A DNA stretch of 42,649 nt from Streptomyces sp. NRRL S-350 (GTDB taxonomy: Bacteria > Actinomycetota > Actinomycetes > Streptomycetales > Streptomycetaceae). A program made the translations under genes and the position numbers. This document shows positions 33,708 to 41,280 of the stretch, piece by piece. A model generated the notes under the pieces. That model did no database searches and was not told where the DNA came from. It saw only the letters and a list, made by a program, of their open reading frames with translations. Location of the stretch: positions 1 to 42,649 of the forward strand of contig NZ_JOHO01000060.1 in the NCBI RefSeq assembly GCF_000719705.1, in the 5' to 3' direction. Position 1 is the first letter of the stretch. Every line of letters begins with the position of its first letter.

Positions 33708-35030
33708 ATGAACACGTGGCAGGAAGGCCGCCCGGGGGGCGGCGGGAACCCGTACGGCGGCAGCGGCGGAGGCGGCGCGGCGGCCGAGCCGCCGCTGCCG
33801 GCCTCGCTGAACCCTCGTGGGGCCGGGGCGGCCACGCCGCAGCAGCCGGGGCAGCCGGGCCCGTCCCGGCTCGGTGGCGTCCCCCCGCAGGGGGCCGGCG
33901 CGCCCGGCATCCGCCCTGGCGGGGCCGGGGGCCCCGGCGGCCCTGGCGGCCCCGGCGGTTTCGGTGACTCCGGGGGCCAGGGCGGTCCGGGCGGTCCCGG
34001 GGGGCCGGGCGGCGCCTGGTCGACCGCGCCGCAGGCCAAGAGCTGGCCCCCGCGGCGGATCGTCAAGTGGTCGGTCTTCGGGCTGCTGATCGCCGTCATG
34101 GTGACCGCCGTCTCCACCTGGTTCTGGGCGGACTCCAAGCTCAACCACGAGAACGTGCTCGCCGACTACCCCGGCCGCCCAGCCGCGGGCAAGGGCACCA
34201 ACTGGCTGATCGTCGGCTCCGACAGCCGCCAGGGCCTCACCGACTCCGAGCAGGACGACCTGCACACCGGGCACGACACCGAGGGCAAGCGCAGCGACTC
34301 GATGATGATCCTGCACATCGGGGACAACGGGAACACCCTGATGAGCATCCCGCGCGACTCCTGGGTGCCGATCCCCGAGCACGCCGGCAGCAACGGCAAG
34401 CCGGTCAAGGGCACCACCGCGAAGATCAACTCGGCCTTCGGCGCCGGCGGCGGACGCCTGCTCGCCCAGACCGTCGAACTCAACACCGGCATCCGCATCG
34501 ACCACTACGCCGAGATCGGCTTCGCCGGCTTCGTCGGCATCGTCGACTCCATCGGCGGCGTCGAGATGAAGATCGACCAGCCCGTCAAGGACAAGGACTC
34601 CGGCCTCGACCTCCAGGCCGGCGACCAGGTCCTCACCGGCAAGCAGGCCCTGGCCTTCGTCCGCCAACGCCACCAGATGGCCGACCAGGACCTCGGCCGG
34701 ATGCGCAACCAGCAGAAGTTCCTCGGCGCCCTCGCCCACCAGGCCGCCTCCCCGGGCAACGTGCTCAACCCGTTCACCTTCTACCCGCTGGTCGACTCCG
34801 CGCTCGGCACCCTGATCGTGGACGACGACTGCGGACTGACCGACCTCGGCTCGCTCTTCCTCGCCATGAAGGACGTCAACGGCGGCAACGGCAAGTCCCT
34901 GACCGTCCCGATCGGCAACCCGGACTACCGGACCAAGACCGGCGAATCCGCGGTGCTGTGGGACGCCACCAAGTCCAAGCAGCTCTTCGACGCCTTCAAG
35001 AACGACACCGCGGTGCCCGACACCAAGTGA
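33708..35030 (+). CDS. LCP family protein with Gly/Pro-rich N-terminus (third copy)
   Basis: A 440-residue LCP protein. The cytosolic N-terminus (1-117) is extremely rich in Gly and Pro, with collagen-like GGPGGPGG runs at 72-102. A transmembrane helix is at about 118-140 (IVKWSVFGLLIAVMVTAVST). The LCP domain (about 160-400) shows NWLIVGSDSRQGLT, RSDSMMILHIGDNGNTLMSIPRDSWVPIPE, IRIDHYAEIGFAGFVGIVDSIGGVEM, and ALAFVRQRHQMADQDLGRMRNQQKFL. Compared with the other two it lacks both a long C-terminal linker and LytR_C. ATG 33708 (MNTWQEGRPGGGG) is chosen. A terminator hairpin follows. Role: polymer ligation to peptidoglycan. Confidence 0.93.
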   Translation: MNTWQEGRPGGGGNPYGGSGGGGAAAEPPLPASLNPRGAGAATPQQPGQPGPSRLGGVPPQGAGAPGIRPGGAGGPGGPGGPGGFGDSGGQGGPGGPGGPGGAWSTAPQAKSWPPRRIVKWSVFGLLIAVMVTAVSTWFWADSKLNHENVLADYPGRPAAGKGTNWLIVGSDSRQGLTDSEQDDLHTGHDTEGKRSDSMMILHIGDNGNTLMSIPRDSWVPIPEHAGSNGKPVKGTTAKINSAFGAGGGRLLAQTVELNTGIRIDHYAEIGFAGFVGIVDSIGGVEMKIDQPVKDKDSGLDLQAGDQVLTGKQALAFVRQRHQMADQDLGRMRNQQKFLGALAHQAASPGNVLNPFTFYPLVDSALGTLIVDDDCGLTDLGSLFLAMKDVNGGNGKSLTVPIGNPDYRTKTGESAVLWDATKSKQLFDAFKNDTAVPDTK

Positions 35031-35037
35031 CCGCCAC

Positions 35038-35069
35038 CCGCCTCCTGGGCCGCCCGGTCCAGGAGGCGG
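35038..35069 (+). terminator. Hairpin terminator after the third LCP gene
   Basis: CCGCCTCCTGG (35038-35048) and CCAGGAGGCGG (35059-35069) pair perfectly around a 10-base loop, 8 bases after the LCP stop codon. Confidence 0.75.
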
Positions 35070-35141
35070 TCGGTCGCGCTCCACGGCCCGGAGGTGCCGG
35101 CCGCCCGCGAGCTGCCGGGCCCGTCGGCGTTGGGCCTCCGG

Positions 35142-35206
35142 AGCAGGGCCCCCGGCGTCAGGGCCGCCGGGTCAGGACCCCGGCATCAGGGCCCCGGGGA
35201 TCAGGG
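35142..35206. repeat. Imperfect 14-15-bp repeats at the 3' end of a hypothetical gene
   Basis: A TCAGGG/TCAGGA core recurs at 35158, 35172, 35186 and 35201, with a weaker GCAGGG copy at 35143, spaced 14 or 15 bases apart. The last copy contains the stop codon of the minus-strand gene ending at 35201. Confidence 0.5.
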
Positions 35207-35779
35207 CTGTCCTGCGTCGGCCTGGCCGGCGGACGGCAGCAGGCCCGTGCCGCACTCCGGGAAGCGGACCAGCCACTCCCCCTCGTCGCCCCCGGCCTCG
35301 GTGGCGCCCGAGTAGCCGTAGTGGATCGGCTGCCGCTCGCCACCCAGCCAGCGAGCGTGCGCCAGCTGCACCGACAGGGCGGCCGGGCGGTGCGGGGCGG
35401 GCTGCTCCAGCACCAGTTCGTGCTCGGTCTCGCCGGGGCGGAAGGTCACCACGGTCTCCGTGCTCAGACGGCGGGAGAAGGCGCGGACGCCGTCCCCCCA
35501 GGAGGCGGCGACCGTCACGGCGAGCGTGCCGTCCAGACTGCCGGTGCCCGGCCGGACGTACTCCTCGTCGCCCACCCAGCGGGCGTGGTGGCGGACCTCC
35601 TCCCCGCCCCACCGCTCGTCCCAGCGCACCCAGTAGCCCGCCACCCGCTTGACGGTCATGCCCTCGCGGACGACGCGGACCGCGAACCGCGCCGGGCCGA
35701 CCGGCTCGCAGGAGTCCAGGGAGACCACCGTCACCTGCTCGTACGTCACCTCGCCGTCGTCGGCGCTCTGCTCGATCAT
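35201..35779 (-). CDS. Hypothetical protein
   Basis: A 192-residue acidic protein starting MIEQSADDGEVTYEQVTVVS. I do not recognise a family. It has no signal peptide, no membrane helix and only a few cysteines; alternating hydrophobic residues (FAVRVVREGMTVKRVAGYWVRW, LAVTVAASW, TETVVTFRPGETEHELVL) suggest a beta-rich soluble fold with many Trp and Tyr. AAGGTGG lies eight bases before the ATG. It sits alone between the third LCP gene and the N-acetyltransferase gene, which reads in the same direction 127 bases upstream. Confidence 0.65.
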   Translation of the reverse strand: MIEQSADDGEVTYEQVTVVSLDSCEPVGPARFAVRVVREGMTVKRVAGYWVRWDERWGGEEVRHHARWVGDEEYVRPGTGSLDGTLAVTVAASWGDGVRAFSRRLSTETVVTFRPGETEHELVLEQPAPHRPAALSVQLAHARWLGGERQPIHYGYSGATEAGGDEGEWLVRFPECGTGLLPSAGQADAGQP

Positions 35780-35906
35780 CGGTGAACCACCTTGCCGGAA
35801 AGTCGAGTCGGACCGCGGCTTCGGCCGCGTCCGTGGAGAGCCTAGGGCGGGGCCGTTCAGGGGCGGGGGGAATGCGCGGTTCCGGCCCGGGCGGCAGCCG
35901 GCCCGG

Positions 35907-36845
35907 CTACCCTGCCCTTCGGCCGTCCCGGCCTCCGGCTGTTCCGGCCTCCGGCGGTGCCGCCGCTCCCGTGACCTGGCCGGGCAGCCGGTCGAGCGTG
36001 ATGCCGAAGTGCTCGCGGTACGCGGCCGGTGCCTCGGCGTCGGTGAGCTGCCGCTCGGTGCGGGTGCCGTCGGGGGCGGTGCCGATGAGCCGGTTTCCGG
36101 CGAGCGTGATCCGGCCGCCGTCCGCGGTGGGCAGGGAGCAGGTGGTGGAGCGGGTGAAGTGCGAGTCCGGCGACGTGCTCTGCCACCAGCAGGTCGGGGC
36201 GAAGTCGGCGAGCGGGTACGGCCTCGGGTCGAGGCGGTACTGCGGGGCGCCGTCCAGCAGGACGTCCAGCTCTCCGTGCGGGCCGTACGGGACGACGGTG
36301 AAGGTGCCGTCCGGGTCGGGCTGGGGGCCGCGGGCGTCCAGGCGCAGCGGGAGCCGGCTGAACCGGCCGAAACCGACGTCGACCAGCCAGGGCTCGTCCA
36401 GGTCGACCCGCAGCGCGAGGTGGTCGAACGGCGGCCCGGGGCACTCCCCGTCGAAGACGCGGCCGGCCAGCAGGCTCACCCGGTAGCCCAGGGAGCGCAG
36501 CAACTCGGCGAAGGCGCCGTTCAGTTCGTAGCAGAAGCCGCCGCGCCGCCGGTCCACCAGCTTCGCCACCAGGGCCGCCGGGTCCAGGACGACGGGCTCG
36601 CCGAGGTGGACGCTCAGGTTCTCGAAGGGGACGGTCCGCAGGTGCGCCTGCTGCAGCCGCGCCAACGCCAGCGCCGAGGGTTCGCCGGGATCCGGCACCC
36701 CGATGCGTGCCAGGTACGCCGCCCGCGCGGCGGGCGTCAGGCCCTCGTACGCCGTGTCGCGGCCCTCGTACACCGTGTCGCGGCCCTCGTACGCCGTGTC
36801 GTGGTCCATCCGCCCATTCCATCCGGGCCGGGGGCGCCCGGCCAT
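35907..36845 (-). CDS. Arylamine N-acetyltransferase
   Basis: A 312-residue NAT enzyme that transfers acetyl from acetyl-CoA to arylamines and hydrazines. The Cys-His-Asp triad is complete: Cys105 in RRGGFCYELNGAF, His142 in FDHLALRV, Asp156 in WLVDVGFG. HLRTVPFENLSVHLGEP is the conserved N-terminal region. The ATG at 36845 has GAAGG four bases upstream; the in-frame ATG at 36809 (MDHDTAYEG) is a fair alternative, and family length (about 280) does not decide. Just after the second ATG the protein carries a three-fold DTxYEGR repeat absent from typical NATs. The C-terminus is Gly/Ala rich. In actinobacteria NATs act in xenobiotic metabolism or in amide formation in secondary metabolism; no pathway neighbours are visible here. 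Confidence 0.9.
   Translation of the reverse strand: MAGRPRPGWNGRMDHDTAYEGRDTVYEGRDTAYEGLTPAARAAYLARIGVPDPGEPSALALARLQQAHLRTVPFENLSVHLGEPVVLDPAALVAKLVDRRRGGFCYELNGAFAELLRSLGYRVSLLAGRVFDGECPGPPFDHLALRVDLDEPWLVDVGFGRFSRLPLRLDARGPQPDPDGTFTVVPYGPHGELDVLLDGAPQYRLDPRPYPLADFAPTCWWQSTSPDSHFTRSTTCSLPTADGGRITLAGNRLIGTAPDGTRTERQLTDAEAPAAYREHFGITLDRLPGQVTGAAAPPEAGTAGGRDGRRAG
36740..36802 (-). repeat. 21-bp coding tandem repeat at the N-terminus of the N-acetyltransferase
   Basis: Three in-register 21-bp units (36740-36760, 36761-36781, 36782-36802) differ by one or two bases and encode DTAYEGR, DTVYEGR and DTAYEGL. Confidence 0.9.
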
Positions 36846-36955
36846 CGGACCTTCGGCTTAGGACCCGTCGCCGGGAACACCGCCGCCCCGGAGTGGGAGG
36901 TCGGCCGGGCCGACTCTCCGCTCCGGGGCGGTACGCGTGCCGCGGGCAGGAGCGA

Positions 36956-37450
36956 CTACTCCACCACGCCGGACTTGGCGATGCTGATCTTGGCCGAGGT
37001 GCGGCCGCTCTGCGAGCCGAGCGACTCGACCTTCTTCACCACGTCCATGCCCTCGACGACCTCGCCGAAGACGACGTGCTTGCCGTCCAGCCAGTCGGTG
37101 ACGATCGTGGTGATGAAGAACTGCGAGCCGTTGGTGTTGCGGCCGGCGTTCGCCATCGAGAGCAGGCCCGGGCGGTCGTGCTTGAGCTGGAAGTTCTCGT
37201 CCGCGAACTTCTCGCCGTAGATGCTCTTGCCGCCGGTGCCGTTGTGGTTGGTGAAGTCACCGCCCTGCAGCATGAAGGACGGGATCACGCGGTGGAAGCC
37301 GGAGCCCTCGTAGCCGAAGCCGTTCTGGCCGGTGGCCAGCTCGCGGAAGTTGCGGGCGGTCTTCGGGACGACGTCGTCGTACAGCTTGAAGACGATCCGG
37401 CCGGCCGGCTCGTCGTTGATCGTGATGTCGAAGAAAACGTTGGAAGCCAT
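36956..37450 (-). CDS. Peptidyl-prolyl cis-trans isomerase, cyclophilin type
   Basis: A 164-residue single-domain cyclophilin that speeds proline isomerisation during folding. The active-site signature [15 protein letters not shown] (with the key Arg, Phe, Met and Gln), [21 protein letters not shown] and [19 protein letters not shown] are all present. Length is normal for the cytosolic bacterial form and there is no signal peptide. It is divergent from the MerR gene, with 174 bases between starts. No clear promoter hexamers were found for it. Confidence 0.96.
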   Translation of the reverse strand: MASNVFFDITINDEPAGRIVFKLYDDVVPKTARNFRELATGQNGFGYEGSGFHRVIPSFMLQGGDFTNHNGTGGKSIYGEKFADENFQLKHDRPGLLSMANAGRNTNGSQFFITTIVTDWLDGKHVVFGEVVEGMDVVKKVESLGSQSGRTSAKISIAKSGVVE

Positions 37451-37624
37451 GCAGGGATCATGGCATGTGCGGCAGGGCCCCGCGCGTCGCCCCCCGGGCG
37501 GCCGGGCCCGGGGCCGCTGTGTCGGCGGCGTCCCCGTTCACCCTCCGGCCGGAACCCCGGAAGCTAACATCGGTGCCAGGTCCGAGGCCAGGGCAGCAGG
37601 GACGGGCCGGATCGGGAGGACGGG

Positions 37625-38023
37625 GTGGACGGCATGCGGATCGGCGAACTGGCCCGGCGGACGGGCGTGAGCGAGCGCTCGCTGCGCTACTACGAGCAGC
37701 AGGGACTGCTCGTCGCCCGCCGCACCCAGGGCGGCCACCGGGAGTACCCGGAAGCGGCGGTCGACCGCGTCGTGCACATCCAGGAACTGTTCGCGGCCGG
37801 ACTGCACAGCCGCACGATCCACCGGCTCCTCCCCTGCATGCGGGACTCCGACGGTAGCCCGAACGAGGTCGCGACCCCCCTGCTGGTCGAGGAACTCACC
37901 GCCGAGCGCGAGCGGATCGACCGGATGATCGACGACCTGCTGCGCTCGCGCGAGGTGCTGGACGAGGTGATCGCGACCGCCTCCGGGCAGCCGCAGCAGC
38001 AGCCGTCGCCCGAGGCCGCCTAG
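37625..38023 (+). CDS. MerR family transcriptional regulator
   Basis: A 132-residue regulator. The winged helix-turn-helix at the N-terminus (MRIGELARRTGVSERSLRYYEQQGLLVARRTQGGHREYPE) is the MerR DNA-binding domain, followed by a dimerisation coiled coil (about 95-120, VEELTAERERIDRMIDDLLRSREVL). Only one Cys (in LPCMRDSDG) is present, so metal sensing of the classic type is unlikely; the ligand is unknown. GTG 37625 has GGAGG five bases upstream; the ATG at 37634 is the alternative. The stop overlaps that of the convergent methyltransferase gene. The neighbouring quinone reductase and methyltransferase are possible targets, by position only. Confidence 0.87.
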   Translation: MDGMRIGELARRTGVSERSLRYYEQQGLLVARRTQGGHREYPEAAVDRVVHIQELFAAGLHSRTIHRLLPCMRDSDGSPNEVATPLLVEELTAERERIDRMIDDLLRSREVLDEVIATASGQPQQQPSPEAA

Positions 38024-38673
38024 GCCTTCGGCTTGCGGGCCAGGACGTAGGCCTGCTGGGTCTTCTCCTCGCCGTCCGGCTCACGGACCGTCCGGCTGGT
38101 GACCGGCAAGCCGGCCTCGCGGGCCAACTCCTCGACGCGCTCCGGCCGCAGTCGGCGGAAGTCCAGCGAGACCGGGTGGCCGAAGGGCTGGTCCAGGCGC
38201 AGGGGCTCGTCGCCGACCTGGAAGGCGAGCAGCAGGTAACCGCCCGGGGCGAGCACCCGCGCGAACTCGGCGAACACCTCCGGAAGGCGCTCCGCCGGGG
38301 TGTGGATGATCGAGTACCAGGCCACCGCGCCGGTCAACTCGCCGTCCCGGAAGGGGAGGTCGAAGAGCGTACCGACGCTGAACGGCACCCCCGGGCAGGC
38401 CTCCCGGGCCAGCTCGACCATCCGCGGCGAGAGGTCGATCCCGCACACGTCCAGGCCGAGCCGGTGCAGGTGTCCCGTCACCCGGCCGGGGCCGCAACCG
38501 AGTTCGGCCGTCCTGGCGTCCGCGCGCTCGGCGCGGACCAGGTCGGCGAAGAGCGCGAGAATCGCCCGGTCCGTCGGCATGCTGTCCATCGCGTCCCGGA
38601 AACGGTCGGTGTAGTCGGTGGCGATGGCGTCGTAGAACGCCCTGGTGGCGGTGAGGAATTCCGGCTCGCTCAT
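38020..38673 (-). CDS. Class I SAM-dependent methyltransferase
   Basis: A 217-residue Rossmann-fold methyltransferase. Motif I is AELGCGPGRVTGHL, motif II DVCGIDLSPRMVELARE, then VPFSVGTLFDLPFRDGELTGAVAWYSIIHT and the motif III region VFAEFARVLAPGGYLLLAFQVG. Substrate cannot be inferred; the closest general type is the UbiE/Methyltransf_25-like family. The ATG at 38673 gives MSEPEFLTATRAFYDAIATDY, the usual start of this group. It ends on a CTAG shared with the convergent MerR stop and is divergent from the quinone reductase gene. Confidence 0.87.
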   Translation of the reverse strand: MSEPEFLTATRAFYDAIATDYTDRFRDAMDSMPTDRAILALFADLVRAERADARTAELGCGPGRVTGHLHRLGLDVCGIDLSPRMVELAREACPGVPFSVGTLFDLPFRDGELTGAVAWYSIIHTPAERLPEVFAEFARVLAPGGYLLLAFQVGDEPLRLDQPFGHPVSLDFRRLRPERVEELAREAGLPVTSRTVREPDGEEKTQQAYVLARKPKA

Positions 38674-38757
38674 GGTCCGGCACCCTACCCGGCGCCCGCC
38701 CCGACCACCCCGCCTCACTAGCATTGCCGACGCCAACGAGCCGAAGGGGGACGGACC

Positions 38758-39357
38758 ATGAGCGGCACGATCGGGGTCTACCTGGCGCATCCGCGACCGG
38801 GCAGCTTCAACCACGCGCTGTACGAAGCCGTGGTGGACGAACTGCGGGGGCGCGGCTGCGAGGTCCGGGCGCACGACCTCTACGCGGAGGGCTTCGACCC
38901 GATGCTGACCACCGAGGAGACCGGCACGGTGGCCGCGGCGGACCAGTCCTCGGACCTCCGACTCGCCCTGCACCGCGCCGAGGTGGCCACCCTGGACGGG
39001 CTCGTGCTGATCCACCCCAACTGGTGGGGCATGCCGCCGGCCGTCCTGGCCGGCTGGGTGCAGCGGGTGCTGGTCCCCGGCGTCGCCTACAAGCTCGGCA
39101 CGGCCGACGGCGAACCGGCCGGGCTGCTACGGGCCGGGCGCGCCCTGGTGCTGAACACCTCGGACACCCCCGAGGCCCGGGAGCGCGAGGAGTTCCACGA
39201 CCCGCTGGAACGGATCTGGGGGGCCTGCGTGCTGCCGTACGTCGGCGTCACCGACGTCCGGCGGACGGTGTTCCGCACGGTCACCGACGCCTCCGCCGCC
39301 GAGCGCGCCGAGTGGCTTCGCCAGGCGCGGGAGCAGGCGGCGGCGCTGATCGGCTGA
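38758..39357 (+). CDS. NAD(P)H dehydrogenase (quinone) / flavodoxin-fold oxidoreductase
   Basis: A 199-residue protein of the MdaB/KefF/NQO1 type. IGVYLAHPRPGSFNHALYEAVVDEL binds flavin phosphate, VRAHDLYAEGFDPMLTTEE is the second signature, and LVLIHPNWWGMPPAVLAGWVQRVL is the quinone/nicotinamide site region. It should reduce quinones by two electrons using FAD or FMN. AAGGGGG lies seven bases before the ATG. A -10-like TAGCAT lies at 38719-38724 without a clear -35. It may be controlled by the nearby MerR protein, but this is only positional. Confidence 0.87.
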   Translation: MSGTIGVYLAHPRPGSFNHALYEAVVDELRGRGCEVRAHDLYAEGFDPMLTTEETGTVAAADQSSDLRLALHRAEVATLDGLVLIHPNWWGMPPAVLAGWVQRVLVPGVAYKLGTADGEPAGLLRAGRALVLNTSDTPEAREREEFHDPLERIWGACVLPYVGVTDVRRTVFRTVTDASAAERAEWLRQAREQAAALIG

Positions 39358-39382
39358 GGCCCGGACTCCGGGCCAGGCCTGC

Positions 39383-39438
39383 GGGCGCACGGGTGTAAGG
39401 GCTCACGGGCTCACGGGCTCACGGGCTCACGGGCCCAC
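39383..39438. repeat. 8-bp tandem repeat between convergent genes
   Basis: Seven 8-bp units follow each other: two diverged copies (39383, 39391), four identical GGGCTCAC copies (39399-39430) and a last GGGCCCAC (39431-39438). They fill most of the gap between the quinone reductase and GNAT stops. Confidence 0.9.
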
Positions 39439-39450
39439 GGATCGCCGGGC

Positions 39451-39918
39451 CTACAGCTCCAGCTCCGCCACGGCCTGGTCGCCGCTCAGCTCGCCGGTCG
39501 GGCGGAAGCCGAGGCGGGCGTAGAACCCCGCCGGGCCGTCCGGGCCCGGGACGTGGGTGACCGTGGCGCGGGTGCCGCCCCGGCGGCGGATCTCCGCGCA
39601 GACCTGCTCGACGGCGAAGCGGCCGTAGCCGCCGCCCTGGCACCCGGCGTCGACCAGCAGGCGCCAGAGGCCGGAGCGGGGGCGGTCGTCCGGCTGCCCG
39701 GGGTGGAAGCGGAAGTCGAAGAAGGCCATCACGAAGCCGACCGGCCGCTCGCCGTCCAGGATCAGCCGGGGCCAGGCCGCCTCCCCGTGCGCATAGGCCT
39801 CGGCCAGCGACTTGACCACCGGCGCGACCAGGCCCTCCTGGTCGGGGCGCACCCGCAGGGCGAGGGCGGCGTCGAGGTTCTCGGGGGTGATGGCGGCCAG
39901 GCTGAGCTCGGATGGCAT
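39451..39918 (-). CDS. GNAT family N-acetyltransferase
   Basis: A 155-residue acetyltransferase. ITPENLDAALALRVRPDQEGLVAPVVKSLAEAYAH is the N-terminal pattern of spermidine N-acetyltransferase-like GNATs; VGFVMAFFDF is strand beta-4; LWRLLVDAGCQGGGYGRFAVEQVCAEIRRRG is the acetyl-CoA loop (Q/RxxGxG/A as QGGGYG) and following helix; GFYARLGFRPTGE closes the fold. The acceptor substrate is unknown. The ATG at 39918 is the first good start in the frame; sequence further upstream is a shadow of the SDR gene. Confidence 0.87.
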   Translation of the reverse strand: MPSELSLAAITPENLDAALALRVRPDQEGLVAPVVKSLAEAYAHGEAAWPRLILDGERPVGFVMAFFDFRFHPGQPDDRPRSGLWRLLVDAGCQGGGYGRFAVEQVCAEIRRRGGTRATVTHVPGPDGPAGFYARLGFRPTGELSGDQAVAELEL

Positions 39919-40010
39919 GACGGGCAGCCTACGAAGCGCCGCCGCCCGCCGTCGCCCGGTTTTCCCCGGGCCTGCGGGGCGGCCCCGCAGCCCCGGGGAG
40001 CGCCCCTCGC

Positions 40011-40880
40011 TCAGGCCCCGGCCGGGAAGTCGGTGCCGCGGCCGACCTCCGCCCAGGCCTCGGCTTCCTGTCGCGCGCCGTCGAGGTGGGCCAGGACGGC
40101 GTCCACGGCGTCGCTGCCGAGCGCGAGCCGCAGCGGGGTCGGCTCGGCGTCCAGGGCGGCCAGGATCGCCGCCGCGGCCTTCGCCGGGTCGCCGGGCTGC
40201 TTGCCGTCGGAGTCCGGCAGGCCGGTGCGGACCGGGCCGACCACCGGCTCGTACGCCTCGATCGGGGTGGTCCGGGCGAGTGCGCCGCCGCCCGCGAACC
40301 CGGTCCGGAACGCGCCCGGTTCGACGACCAGCACCTTGATCCCGAACCCGGCGACCTCCTGGGCCAGCGCCTCGGACAGCCCCTCCAGCGCGAACTTGGT
40401 GGCCGAGTAGGCCCCCACGCCGGGGAAGGAGAACCGGCCGCCCATGCTGCTCATCTGCACCACCGCTCCCGAGCCCTGGGCCCGCATGTGCGGCAGGACG
40501 GCCCGGGTCAGTGCGGCCGGGCCGAAGAAGTGCAGGTCCATCAGGTCCCTCAGCTCGCCGTCGGTGTACTCCTCGACGGCGCCGATCAGGCCGCGCCCGG
40601 CGTTGTTCACCAGGACGTCGATCCGCCCGTGCCGCTGCACGGCCTCGGCGACCACGGTGGCCGCCCGTTCCTGGTCGGTCACGTCCAGCCGGACCGGGAA
40701 CAGCCGCTCCGGGTGCGCGGCGGCCGACTCCGCCAGCGCCTCGGGGCGGCGGGCGGCCGCGACGACGGTGTCGCCGGCCGCCAGGGCGGCCTCGGTGATC
40801 GCCTGGCCGAAACCGGAGTTGGCGCCGGTGACCAGCCAGACCCGGCCGGCGGGCTGCTGCTCGGGCGTGCTGCTGCTCAT
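40011..40880 (-). CDS. Short-chain dehydrogenase/reductase (SDR) family oxidoreductase
   Basis: A 289-residue classical SDR. The cofactor loop is VTGANSGFGQAI; AARRP after strand two suggests NADP preference; NNAG is conserved; the catalytic Ser lies in VVQMSSMGG and the YxxxK pair in YSATKFALEGLSEAL. VEPGAFRTGFAGGG follows, as in the large group of oxidoreductases annotated for 3-oxoacyl or aldehyde substrates. The ATG at 40880 is used; an earlier in-frame start at 40931 would add MIVNWQAPQDDHGRPRI and is less likely. An inverted repeat lies just upstream. Substrate unknown. Confidence 0.9.
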   Translation of the reverse strand: MSSSTPEQQPAGRVWLVTGANSGFGQAITEAALAAGDTVVAAARRPEALAESAAAHPERLFPVRLDVTDQERAATVVAEAVQRHGRIDVLVNNAGRGLIGAVEEYTDGELRDLMDLHFFGPAALTRAVLPHMRAQGSGAVVQMSSMGGRFSFPGVGAYSATKFALEGLSEALAQEVAGFGIKVLVVEPGAFRTGFAGGGALARTTPIEAYEPVVGPVRTGLPDSDGKQPGDPAKAAAAILAALDAEPTPLRLALGSDAVDAVLAHLDGARQEAEAWAEVGRGTDFPAGA

Positions 40881-41280
40881 GATCCGTGGTCTCCCGTGAT
40901 CGTCTTGCGGTGCTTGCCAGTTGACGATCATTTATGACACCGGGCGAGCGGATCCGTCCAGGATCGTTCGGCGCCGGGCGGCAAAACGGCACCCGTCCGC
41001 GGAGGTCGCGGCCTGAGGTCGGGACGGGTCGCGCGAGGTCCGCGAGTGTGCGCGAGGTGCACGTGGTCCGCGAGGCTCGCGAGGGATCCCTCACCCCCAC
41101 CGCGGCGAACCGGTCGGCCCCCGTCAGGCCCGGGGCCGGCTACCGCTCGGTAGCAGCCCTGGGGTACCGACCTGCGACCGCCCGGAAGTCCCGCGCGCGC
41201 GGGTGATCCCTGCACGCCAGGACGGGACGGATAGCATCAGGGACGTCCGTACCGGTCGAGTCCGCATCCAGGGAGCACCC
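40881..41280. other. Divergent control region between SDR and sugar dehydrogenase genes
   Basis: This 400-base gap holds the promoters of both genes. Near the SDR gene TGATCGTC (40897-40904) and GACGATCA (40923-40930) form an inverted repeat separated by 18 bases, and ATAAAT on the minus strand just beyond may be a -10. CGCGAG occurs five times at 41032, 41041, 41051, 41069 and 41078. TAGCAT at 41232-41237 is a -10-like hexamer for the sugar dehydrogenase. No gene is supported. Confidence 0.5.
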
